This document shows positions 13,601 to 25,600 of a stretch of 64,000 nt of DNA, in pieces. This stretch comes from Paragonimus westermani. Taxonomy: Eukaryota; Platyhelminthes; Trematoda; Plagiorchiida; Troglotrematidae. The position numbers were made by a program, and so were the translations under genes. How positions within the stretch are numbered: position 1 is the first letter of the stretch; each line of letters starts with the position of its first letter. Under the pieces are notes generated by a model that was not told where the DNA came from, did not search any database, and saw only the letters and a list, made by a program, of their open reading frames with translations. Where the stretch lies: assembly GCA_008508345.1 (NCBI GenBank), contig QNGE01000862.1:71052-135051 (forward strand). The letters run 5' to 3'.

Positions 13601-16600
13601 AATCCACCATCAATCCGTGTGATCAAGGATGAGTGCCACTTATTCCTCAGCCCATCACTTCTCATTTGCTCCCATGCACAACCGGTGACTGGCAAGCCTT
13701 CGACCAGGAGGGTTCGGTATGAGGATTTGACTAGCCGCAGTCAGCCGCATTCCGGTTTTATGGTGTATCGAAGCAGATGCTTAACCAAATATGATAATGT
13801 GTCAACCGATAACTTGAAATGAACCAGCCGGACTGAGAACGCTTAAAACCAACTACTGTGTACACACCATGTGCCAGCTTCGTTTCACTAAAATTTCCCG
13901 AGAGACATTCGCTGAAGAACGGAACTCACCACCAGTTCTAATATGTTCACACCTTCCTTCTTCGCTGTGTTCCGTAGTGAGTTTTCGCGAAAAACGCTAT
14001 GCGTCCAACAAATGTACAGGGTGTTAATGTCCAAAATGGCGCCGTGCCTGTAAACAGATATCTATAACATAGTAAATCCATGGTGCTGCGACCATGTCGT
14101 GGGACATTTAATTTCCATGTTTCATCTGTTCTATCTCAGCTACTTATGTTTCCACCCAAACGATTGGTAGACTTCCGTTCCTCGTTCAGCGTTACTTAAC
14201 GGTCGGCTCATTCGGCCTCGTGCAACAAACAACACCAATAAAGGTACCAACAGATAATCGTACTTACTCCGTAAATGAGTAAACATATTCAGTCAGTAAA
14301 CATGAGGCTGTTCGATAACAATGGCATCACAGTAAGCAACCTGTTAGTTTACCAGTTTGTGAATACGTAAGGACAATGGAACGTTATGTCCGCTGTTCAT
14401 TCTCTTCCGAACCCCTCATCGTTTTATGTTTGTTCTAAAAGTGGCGTGTGAGGTGAGTAAGATTCATAGCACTGTGAATGAATTTGTGCGCAAACCGAGG
14501 TCTAAATGTTTGTTTACTGTTACCACAGGATACACTCTATTTGAACATCGTGCAACTTATGAGACAGGTCGAAAAGAAGCTTGTGTACAAATTTATCACT
14601 TGAAAATGGTCAAACAGCAACACTTTGACATCCGTATAATCGAGGTCAGTTCGTCTTCCGCCACATAGGAGGTCCACGCGGGCATCTTGTGGGTACCGAA
14701 GGGAGTTCACTGTTATTTCGTCTATGACGAAATTGAACAGAACTGGTGAAAGTGGACAGCATTGATGTATGCCGTTCATGGTGCTGAAAATGTTTGGTGG
14801 TTCATCGTCATCCCTAACCTGAGTTGAAGTATGGGAATGAAGTGCTGACAGTATGTTCACCTATTTTTAATCAGTGTACGCCTGCGTTTAGGCAACTCTA
14901 AAAGTATAGGTAGATCCACCGCTGTGGATGCGGCGTTGTAGTGGAGAAATGTGGCAATTGTTTGCTGGTGGTGTGGGTGACGATGCTCTAGAATATGACG
15001 GGAGGTAAAAATGTGATCGTTGCATCCTGCTCAGGGCGAAACCGTGGCTGTTCTTCCCTAGTGTTTGCCTCTTGAGTTGCATTGTTTCGACGAAGTGTAG
15101 TGGATGCCAGGACCTTAGTGATGACTGTGGTCAAACTATTCCCTCTATGGCTTTCACAAGAGCCCGTGATACCGTTCTTGAATATGGGCACTATTATTGA
15201 GTGACCCCAGAACGGAGTGGTGGTGTCCGTCGTCCACGCAAGTTGTAACAACTGTGCTACCAACTTTGCACTACAAAGTGATTTTTACACGAAGGTATTC
15301 TGAATATCTGACAGTTTCTGGTTAACTAAAACATGAGTGTGATGAACCACTCAGAGTTGACTGTAATTAGATTTCAAATGGTGTGTTTCAACCAGGACTG
15401 CCTGTGCCGTCCATCCTCATGTATTCTCATATGGTATGGATGCGGTCAGAACTCGGGCCACTCGTTTGGCACTTATCTTAAGCCCTGTTCAGCTTAAGCT
15501 AGGTATGGTTACCACCCGGTTGTTTGCTCGAGACCGCTGCATGAGACTGAAATGCATGCAACAGTCGGATTGAGCGCAGGCTCGTTAAAGTGTCCAGTGC
15601 ACGTCGATCGTTAGTATACACCGGCTTTTGAGTGACCACTACCTTTTTTGTTCGCATATAGTTCCGGATGACTCGGATCGGATTGTGACTCCTTAGCCCT
15701 AGAAAATTGCTAGCTCTGCGAAGAAACTCGTAACATAAGGTTGGTGATCGTTAAATTTGCGTTAAGCGTTGATGGAGTTGTCAAGGTTGAGACGGTGGTC
15801 TTTCAGTTTGTTGTCTGCAAGTCTACCACCACGTACACAACTACTGCCGGTAACAAGTTATGTCTTTTTTCCATCTGGTAGCACGATATTCTCTGTTGTC
15901 CTGCCCGGCACAAACGTTTTTTCTTACTGGAATGCGGTGACTGAATTTTTATTCGCACAGCCTCTATGGAAAGTGCGTTAATCAGAAATAGAGAACATAG
16001 GCGCTACAGAATGCTGGGTAGTCTGGACGAAACGCTAACCTAATGCCAACTGGTCGTTCGTCCAAGCCCGAGCCTCATGTTATTACACCTTATCCTACGG
16101 TTGCTTTGTTCACGTTATGCCAAGGGAAAGTGAACCGACCGATTCCCAAAATAGAGAAGATACACAAAATCCAGCTGGACAAGGCAAACGATGCATATTG
16201 CAATTAGCTTGCAATGCAACCATAAGTCCGTCATAAGTCAGACTGTCAATCAATTCTTATGTCGCCACGAGCACTAGGCAAAACCTTACTGTGTGCAAAA
16301 CATTTCGTGAAACCGCACACATATGCGAAATCTTTTAGTGTTTGTTTATCTCGTTGTCCTTCAATTTGTCATTGACATTTCGTCCAGTTTTACTAATGGT
16401 TGAAGTCTCCATATTTCGAGCTGGCCTGAGACAGTGGTCAAAATAAGCATAAAGAAGTGTGTTTCAGTCGCCAATAGACAGTTGCTGATCTCATGGGGAC
16501 GTATCCAGCTTCCAGAGTAGATTAACTGCATAATAAGTAGTAGTCCGGATGTCAACTTGAAGCTGGAACACTGTTGTTGACTCAGCCAATCTCTTCTAAT

Positions 16601-19600
16601 CTCCAAACGTCAGGATATACCGTATTCAATTTTGTTCACACGTCATTTAGGTAGAGTGACGAGTTCAGCATCTTTCGTCAGCGAACAGGAAGCATCATAT
16701 GGTAGATTGTGTTTTCGGTTTGCACATGTGAGACCTTTCGAGGATTTTTGGTAGGCGAACGAGTTCACGGTTAAGGTATCTCAAGCGACCGGTGCCAGCT
16801 AGGCTATGAGCACTTGTGAGTTACAGCATTGGCAGAAAAAGTAGGTGTCCTTCCAATACGTCCTTAATCACATCTTCGGTGTGCTACTCAGTGTACACTA
16901 ATTCGTTTGGAAAGTGGGCACTGTTCCGTTACCCATACCTAAATGGGAACAGCTGGAGTAAACGGAACCCGAATTAACAGCCTAGCATGGTTGTCACGAC
17001 ACTGTCTCGCTTCTAGAGATTCAATACGATCCATAATTTGGATTCGTCTCTCCAACCGTACATTATGCTTCGGGTTGTGCACGTCGATCTCCTGATGTGA
17101 CGTGCACACACATGTACAGGCTGGTAGTGTATTGAGTGTGCATTTCCTACTGCGGAAATGACAAACTGATCTGGTTAAAGGATGTGATCCTCTGAATCAA
17201 TAATGATTGCTACGAACTCTGGGTAAGAATGCAGCCATTTGTTTTTGTTTGTTACAGATGATCAGTTACTTATATCGGTCAGATGATGGATTGAGTAGCG
17301 GTGATAGGCCGACCGCAAAAGCAGCACTACAAAACACGAGCATTCCAAGTTGATTTGCATTTTTTTTATGTGCCCTGAATATCTGTGTGGTTGGTAAGTC
17401 GTCCAACGGGAATTAAAACATACGGAACGTTGGTCGGGTACGTTCAAGTTCTTCAAAGTCCACAACCTCCGATAGACTGTTGGTTGGTATGGTCGTTTTT
17501 ATCCGTTTTTTAGCAATCGTATTCTTTTGCGATGGTAGTGTTCCTGGCTTAGCTTTCTTTGTAAAGCAGTGATTAGAGTCGTAAATGAGAATGACACCAG
17601 CACTGTCATTGTAGCAGAGCTAAGTTTACTGGTTTTGTTGGGCAATAAGTGAGCAAGCGCAGTTTCTTGTTTGAGACATATTTTCTTTGGACGTGTGCAA
17701 AATAGGTTCCAGATGTCAGACAGTCTTGAAATGCTAATTCGCACTTATCTGGACAGTAGTTGAAACGCACGCATGACTGCGTTTGGGAGGTAATTCACGG
17801 ACTACTTAGAACAGTACACTGGTCACGTAACGATGCTTTTAACTTGTTTAATCGAACGATCGCATGCACATTACATTAAAGTACCTCTTACCCACACTTT
17901 AGTCGATTCTAGAAAACCGTGTAATCTAGCTTTTATGTAGACTGGTGAGCTTTACGCGTTTTCCAAAGTTGGTGGCACTCTGCTACTGTGATTGTTTATG
18001 ATTGCCGATTTTCTGTTGTCCCCGCTTAGCTTCCTTCCACATCTCTCGGGTACATGATGCAAGTATCTGTTGATCCGTTAGGACTGATGTTAACTGTGCG
18101 CTGTGGAGCAGGCCAGACTGATAGTGTGGTAACGATGTCGATACACTTATTGCGTTCTCCTTGTTGTGCTAGTGTAAGGTAATTCTCACGGTCCGATGTT
18201 GATCGAGATCTGCCGCTGCACCCATAGCTAAAAACCATATCAATATCCTGAATGCTAAGCGTCCCAGGATGAAGTGAACCACGGTCACTTGTGCATAGAA
18301 GATAAGTTTGTGCACTGGTTTAAGAAACTGCACTCTCAGTTGTCGAATCCACCAGAACAGCAAGAAGACATACGTCGCGGAGCACTGCCATTCCGTTTTT
18401 GCTTCGTCATATGCTCGCTGAAAACCCATGAGTGTGTAAATGGATGTGTATGGCAAAAACGATGGAAAGAAGGGAATCGAGATGTTAGGCGAAAATGTGA
18501 AGGTTGAAGTAAACCGCTGACATAACTTGCCTTTTGCGCACGTAACATTGAGTGTTCTCATTCCTGTTTGATCAACATGGCTTGGTGTACGGTAGCGTAG
18601 AAATTGATCGGGTTGGTGTCATGACGTCACCAGGGCGTTTTACAATCGATGAATCCAGATTTCCTGTTCGGCCGTCCACCTGGTTGCCTGTTCACGTCAT
18701 TGGCTGAATCAACGATCTGAAAGGTGTTCGACCATTAGCTGACGCAATCATCTACAATTTCCGTCAATCGATGAAACTGTAAGTGTATTGAAACCCAGTG
18801 TGGGACAGAACAGTTAGGTGATTCGAATCCGGGTTGAGAACAATGTGTGCGGTCCAAGTTTGATTGAAGATTATGATGCATAGCATCGAACTGATTTTGT
18901 CTGTGAAATGGCAGTTCTTCAACTATCATCTTGTTAAACACTTTAATCTATAGCCCTTCCCACTTGTTCTGAACGTCCGTACATATTTCATTCCTTTTGT
19001 TGACTACTAAGTCGAACTTTCTCCACATCAGGGTGACAAAATTTAGGGCCTTAATAAGTTAGCAGCACCACGGTGATTATTGACTTCCTTGTTTGGGTAG
19101 AATTCTCTGAGGTCAAATAATTGAATGTGGTCCGTGAAATTACCTCGATGATTCAGATGCTGAATTCAAAAGTCACAAAGGGGATTGGAATAAGGTATGG
19201 TGTAAAAGTTTCTTGGTAGTCACTACTACAAAGATATTAATGTCCCTTAGTATCGTTCAGTGGAAACTAGAGTGCGATAAATTTGTGCTGTTCACAGAGG
19301 CCGGGCGATAGCTTCAGTTTGGTCGTGTTGGGTATTTGAGTATTTCACCATATGACAATGCTGATGATTGATTCAAACTAGGTTGCAGCACCGATCTGTG
19401 TTGGATAATTCATGCATAATCGTGTCGCAGCATATTTTGCCTTCTGTTATGGTTCCACTGGCCGTGTGTGTTTCAATCAATCGGATTACAGCATAAATTT
19501 GTTACACTCCTATAGTAATGCACACTCGCATACCATCGTGTCAGTGAGCGAGAATAGACTGTTTTTCTATACATGCGAATGAACAGCCCATGGTTGAGTT

Positions 19601-22600
19601 CTTTAATTTTTTTTCTCTCAGTTCTTGAAGATGAACTAACTGTTCGCTGTATCTTTTGTCGATTTTACTGTGATTGTCCTTTAAGGTGTTTGGCACACAA
19701 AAGAACCAACTTTGTTATTTGGTTAGTAGTACAGGCGAACCTCGATAACCATCTCATCGTGCTAAAAGACGCTGCTGGATAGATAATCCGACGTTGATGT
19801 GCACTCTGAAGTGTAACCTCTAACTGTCCAGGTGCCCTGTTCACACACTAGACTGAACTGTAATATGCAAGTTCTTTTTGTGTGACATATAAATGTAATG
19901 GCTTATCATGCTACAAAAAACACATGGATTGATGAGTCCAACATTGTGTAATCTATTTTGCTGTACTTATATTTTTCGTCCCTGCACCTTCATTGCTCAA
20001 TACTGTCCCGCAACTATTGTCTATCTTAGAACCTGTGCAGCTGTCTCTCTTCTGCCTTATCACCCTTCATCTTCAGAGGGTTTTCATGAAACAGGATATT
20101 TGCAAATTGAGCGCATTTAGATCACCGCTGGACGAAGTAGCCTGCAGTAGAGTTCACGGTAGCGCTTTTTGATGTCTTCTTGAGGTGCTACCATTTTCAT
20201 CGTCAGTATCAAGGATGTTCCATTCACTGAGAACCAAGCTGTGAATGTGCTTCTCACTAGCACTCAACCTGTCCGATAATTGGTGTCAGCTGATTCCTTT
20301 ATCACTCTTATTCAGCCACGTAACTTGGGCGGAAAATGTCAACTCCCTACCATCTTTAGTATCGTACAAATCGATAGGTGACTAAATGAGCGCCTTATAA
20401 CTTATCGGTTGTTACTGAGCTACTGAATTGAATAGTAAGAGTTAGTCGCCTAACTGATCGCACTTGTTACAGCAGTATGCCAGACTAGCGAGGCAAACCA
20501 CACATGAACTGAATACTGTTCATCACTAAATGTTGCCTGCCTCCTTGGATGTTTATGGCTTCCAGACGCCAATGTCAACAACTGATGTATCACTGTCGTT
20601 GATCCGTCACTCACCTTCTGATAATCCGTGACTCTGTCAGATGGTTCCGTGTTTTGCACCAAAGGTTTGTCTAACAGTACTATTCGAGAGACTGGTCTGT
20701 CTGTCCTTGTTCTAATTTTTTACTAGGAATGTGACAGTTGTTGATCCGACCCAGTAGCTTATGGACTTTATATCTGTACCTCAAAGAAAGCGAAACTTGA
20801 CTGGTCAGTATTTCGTAGAGTTATGTCCCAACTGTAGAGCAAGTTTTACGAGTGTTCTAATGATCAGAAGTAAAGCAGGAAGTGCAGTTGATCCGTAGAG
20901 TGGTCTTAGTTATGCTCTCATTATTTTTATGAGAGCACTATTGAGAAAACTAACGGTCGTTTAGTAATCGAAGAGCAAAACGAACAAAACCTGCGTCAAT
21001 TCACTTTACTATAAGGACTGAGGTTATCCATGTGTGAGCATCGTAAAACGAATGTGTTTTCAAATTTGTACTTGTTCTGCTGTACTTGTTTCTTTATGTT
21101 TTACAGCATTAGTTCTTTGATTCGTTTTGATTTCCATTCCTTATAACTAATGTGTAATCACGGGTCGCTATGCGATATTGTTCGAAAATTGTTGGTTTTG
21201 AACACACTACTGCAAACTCCTGTCCTAGAGGAGGTGGTACATATTCAGCTGTTTGGCAAGATCCCAAATTTCGTTATTTTTGTATGCATCTAGTTGGTCA
21301 TCGTTTCATGTTTTTTTTTCGTTTCAAAGGCGACGCGATCGACAGCGGTCCGTGGTTTGTTCGGCTGCAGCGCATTCAGTTTACACGAAGTCGGTCTGTG
21401 AAAAGCCGCCTGGGCCCGCCTCTTCCAATTCGGGTTGTCAAACGCTGGACATAGGATTACGTTCCCTTGACGCGCTATCTGAAGGAGCTCCGGCTGACCG
21501 CACACCGCCTGTCCTTTCGGTTACTATGCTCTCTGGCAGCGACGGCACGGGGGGTACTGATGCTGGTCACTTGAAATCAGCGATACAACAACCACCAGTT
21601 ACACAATTTGCCAGCACAAATCAACCGACTTATCATGACTTACGCTCACGGCATCATGTGGCACATCCCTCTTCAGTGTATCTACTCCCGAGCAGTGTTC
21701 ACCCACATCCGGTAGTCATCGATTCGGACATTCATCAGGCTTCACGTGGAACCTCCGATCCGAATTCGAATGTGTACATTTTCGCTAACTTCCCCACCCA
21801 ACCTACCAAAAGCGGCCAGTCAGGTGCGTTTGTTCAAGAAGCCGATCTGCCTTCTAGTTCACAAGCACAGCAGCAACCCCAAGTCCTACACCCGAGGCCC
21901 ATTGATCTGACTGTGCCTTCATGTGGCCTCGTTCCCCCCTTCATCACACATCCGTTAAATTCCACTCACGCGTTGCCTCCCTCGTTGCTCGAGGCGTCCA
22001 CAGTGGGACTTCTGACAGATCAACATCCGACCGCGATTTCGTACGGATCCCCGACAAACTTTTGTAAGCACAATGACAATTCACTCTAACTCTTGGTTTT
22101 GTTTAGTACATCACTAAAGAGTAGAGCGATGGATGTGGGTCGTCAGAATGAAATTTTTTTAAAATAACAGATGGTTCATCGGGTTAGACGCTTCGTATGT
22201 TTCCTAAAATTCACCCTTGTCACTTCGTACTACCTTGTTGTTTTTGGTGCAATGTACTTGAACTTAAGTTTCCGCTGGAAGCAGTTGGTCCCAGTGACCA
22301 CCAGCAAAGTGGTGGATGGCTGTTTTGACCTAGCTGGATTCCATCAGATAGGCGAAATCGTTACCACAGGTACCAGTATCAGAAATGATGTTGATAATGT
22401 TTTCGAGCCTAAATTACACTAGAATACTCTCCACGGAAAGCTATTCACATGGGAACTGACAACACACAAAGAGATGAAAACCTTCTAAATAGATTTTTTG
22501 TCTCACATTTGTTTTCAAGTTGAAAATCACTCACATTTGATCGCAGCCTTCGCATTGAGATAGACTTCGCAACCAGCCTCTTTCGAAAAGAAGCACCAGA

Positions 22601-25600
22601 CTCGAGTTTCGCTCTCATTAGAGCTCGTCAGTAGTGCATACCCTTGCCACGGCCGCCATTTGAACTCCGGCCACGCGTTCATGAGACAACCGTGTTGACC
22701 ACGCGCCATTGACCTGACATTAGGCACGACCGAATTATCAAATCTGAACGTTCAACCACTTTCGGTTGTGAGCAGTGATCACATTTGTTTATTAACCAAC
22801 TGTCTCGTAGACGAGTAGGTTAACGTACGTATGGAACAGAACTTGCTCGGTGGACGGTAACGGCTTGATATAATGGATTACTAATCTTTTGTGTGCTGCA
22901 ATGGATAACCCCTATTTTTCTATATTTCTGCTGTAGCCAATATTCAGTCAGCTGGGTTATCTGCGTCCGCCTGGGAAAAACATCTTCAATGTGAGTTCGT
23001 TTTGGCTTTTATTTTCACATTCTGATCATTTAACTGTTGAGCTTAATTCTGTCCCATAGATATCGATCTACTTCATGCGAGTGTAGATTAGCAACCAGCT
23101 TGTTGACCACGCCATAAACATGACCATATCATCGTTCACTGAACTTTGTATCATTTAAAGCTTAATTACACTCTTACCGGGCCTGTTCGGCAACTATTGT
23201 AAACAGGGACGATGCTCCTAATTACATGGGCGTTCCGGGTAGATGTACATTGACGTGCCCAAATCATTTTCGATCCGGTCCACTGATGCTCTTATCTGCA
23301 GCAGTTTTGCTTCATCCTAGCCCATTATTGAATGCGTGATCCATTTGTCTGCTGCGATATGTACCTTGTTGATACTCAAGGGACTTCGTAATAGTTGTGA
23401 AAAGGAGAAAAAGCTAAGCAAACTTTGTGCCCACCAATCAAATAGGCCGTGACCATAACTTGTGTTACTGAACCACAAGCAGATACACAGGCACTGCGTT
23501 GCGATGTACTCTTCCTTAAGCCAAAGTTCTCCAGTGTTCTATGGCCCACGTTCACCGGTAGTTGTGTATAGTTTCAAGAAACATCGAAGTTGACTACTAC
23601 GGTTTTCTTGTATGTATGCACGCAAAAATTTACGTCTCGTGTTTTATGACAATGTATGCACCCCGATATGCTCATTTACTGGAACACAATTTAGCCGGAT
23701 GCTTTCAGTGCTGTAACCTTCATTTGAGCAAGTAAGTCGATATTCACTTCCACAATAAACCTAAATTAATGGTAATCGTACTACGGAAGCCGTTAGACCA
23801 TGAAAACCTTGCGAAATTCACGCAAATGCGAACGCAGGTACTCAATGAATTGGCCTTAGTTCACTCAGTAAAATGGTAAGCAAACGCTGCACCCCAGCAA
23901 TACGTGACAGACATGTAAAAACTGTCAGATTGTCCACAATCCCGTCAAATCATTTAAGATAATTGGAGCTCTAGCATTGAACTTAGCAGTTGGCGTGAAT
24001 TTTACATGGGTCAGCCTCTTCATAGAGGTTAGTAAACTTCCTGATGCACAAAATTCTAATCCTGTTTTTTCGGTGTTTATGTGAGGTACACTTCTGTTTG
24101 TTCTTCTGTGTTGTATCAACGGAATGACTCAACAAGTGTGCAATCTCTTCTTATCCAGCCTATCAAGCTCTTCGTGATGCCAGTCTAGTCTCCACTTTAA
24201 TTGGGCACTCTGGGGAGTTGGTGCAAACTATGGACAATGCAACATCGGACAGCCCAACTGTGACGACTGTGAATTCATCGTATCAAGCGTTAACGACTAA
24301 CAAGTCTCTGCCTGACTCCCTTCCCATACCGTCATCACTATCCACCACCCCGATCAGTGTTACCGGTTCTCTTCATGCACCAGCACAACAGCCACAGCAA
24401 ACTCTTCTCAGTCCGATCAGCGTGGCACGATTAATCTCCTTGAATACCACGCATTCTACAACCACTTCCCCAGGTAAACCCACAACAACAGGACAACCGG
24501 ATTTGATGTATCCACCGCGGCCTCTACCTCCCTCCATACCCCCGTCACCTATCTCGTTTACTGCCGGCGCTTCATCCAACAAGTTCTCACGCTATCCGGC
24601 CGCAGTCGATATGGCTCGACATTCGGTCTACTGGTCAGCCCGTGGAAGCACAAGCCACCATCAACAGCAGCAACAAAGATCGGCAGCTGACCGAAACAGT
24701 CCTCATACTCAGTCCAGCGGTATAAATAATCGTATCGCCCAGTTACAGCAACATCGTCACGACCGGTCAATGCAGTTGATCATATTGCAAGACATCAATC
24801 AGGTATGTTAGTGTAGCGTGACTGGTCGATTATCAAATCAACTGTCCTCGCACTACTTGTTCAACCAACTGAGATTTGAAGGAGATTTGATTCCCTCAGG
24901 TCACTCACACTGAATCATGTGTCATCTCATGGTGTATGGACGGGGTGGTGCTACTATGGGTTCTTTTTATTATCCCCCCCCAAAAAAACTGGTTTGATAT
25001 TACATCAGTGCCGTTATTCATCCACCCTGTTCTCCTTACTGTGTTGTTTCAGCGCCACATTCACTAGGTTCGTTGAAAACGTTGTGTGGTTTTTGTCGGG
25101 GAAGTCCCCGAAAACATTGTGATAAAAAGACCAGCAAAGTACTCTTGTGAGTGACTTTCACCGTTGGCAAGGTCATGTACTCTCCGGTCTTTACGAGCAT
25201 CCTCAGCTATCGTGGCAACTGTTGTTGTCGGCCCGACTACACGCCTACCATGCACTCTCTGAACTTTTGTCTGGTCCATTCTTTTGACCTTTTCTTGTTG
25301 CTAGCCCCAAACCCTATAAATCTGAACGGGGTTGTGACCATGTTGTCTTCGGGCTGACTGAGTGTCGCGAAAAAAAGCTTCGTCCGGAGGCTAGTCTTTT
25401 TTCTGTGTTCATGCGTTAGCCTCAGATGGTTGGGCTGGCTGGGAAGTTACGAACTAGTGTATACTTTGTGGCCCTTATTCATTACCGTTGACTGCCGTTC
25501 CATTATCCGCCGCCTCAGCCGTTATTCTGTTATCTGTGCACGCTCTCGTAGGCCATAGATCCAGTTACGACAAACCGCAGCGCGTTGACACGCTGATGCA

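Larger units (their letters stand above)
4644..21329 (+). other. Giant intron (about 16.7 kb), repeat-bearing
   Basis: No convincing exon was found between the donor at 4644 and the acceptor at 21329. From 4644 to about 10270 and from 15264 to 21300 I recognise only short, overlapping open frames with no family resemblance, and an A-tract near 9720. The middle part holds a 53-bp BEL-derived inverted repeat arm (10272-10324), a BEL/Pao pol remnant (11068-11489) and copy 1 of the long direct repeat with its RTE fragment (11658-15263). Those are listed separately. Confidence 0.6.

Noticed and set aside
13325..13822. 165-codon frame as a real gene
   Set aside because: No domain and no ATG start at the beginning of the frame; conservation with 60144-60641 only reflects the recent duplication.
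18800..18850. GATTCGAATC resembling an RNA polymerase III B box
   Set aside because: The motif is palindromic and no A box lies at the usual distance on either strand.
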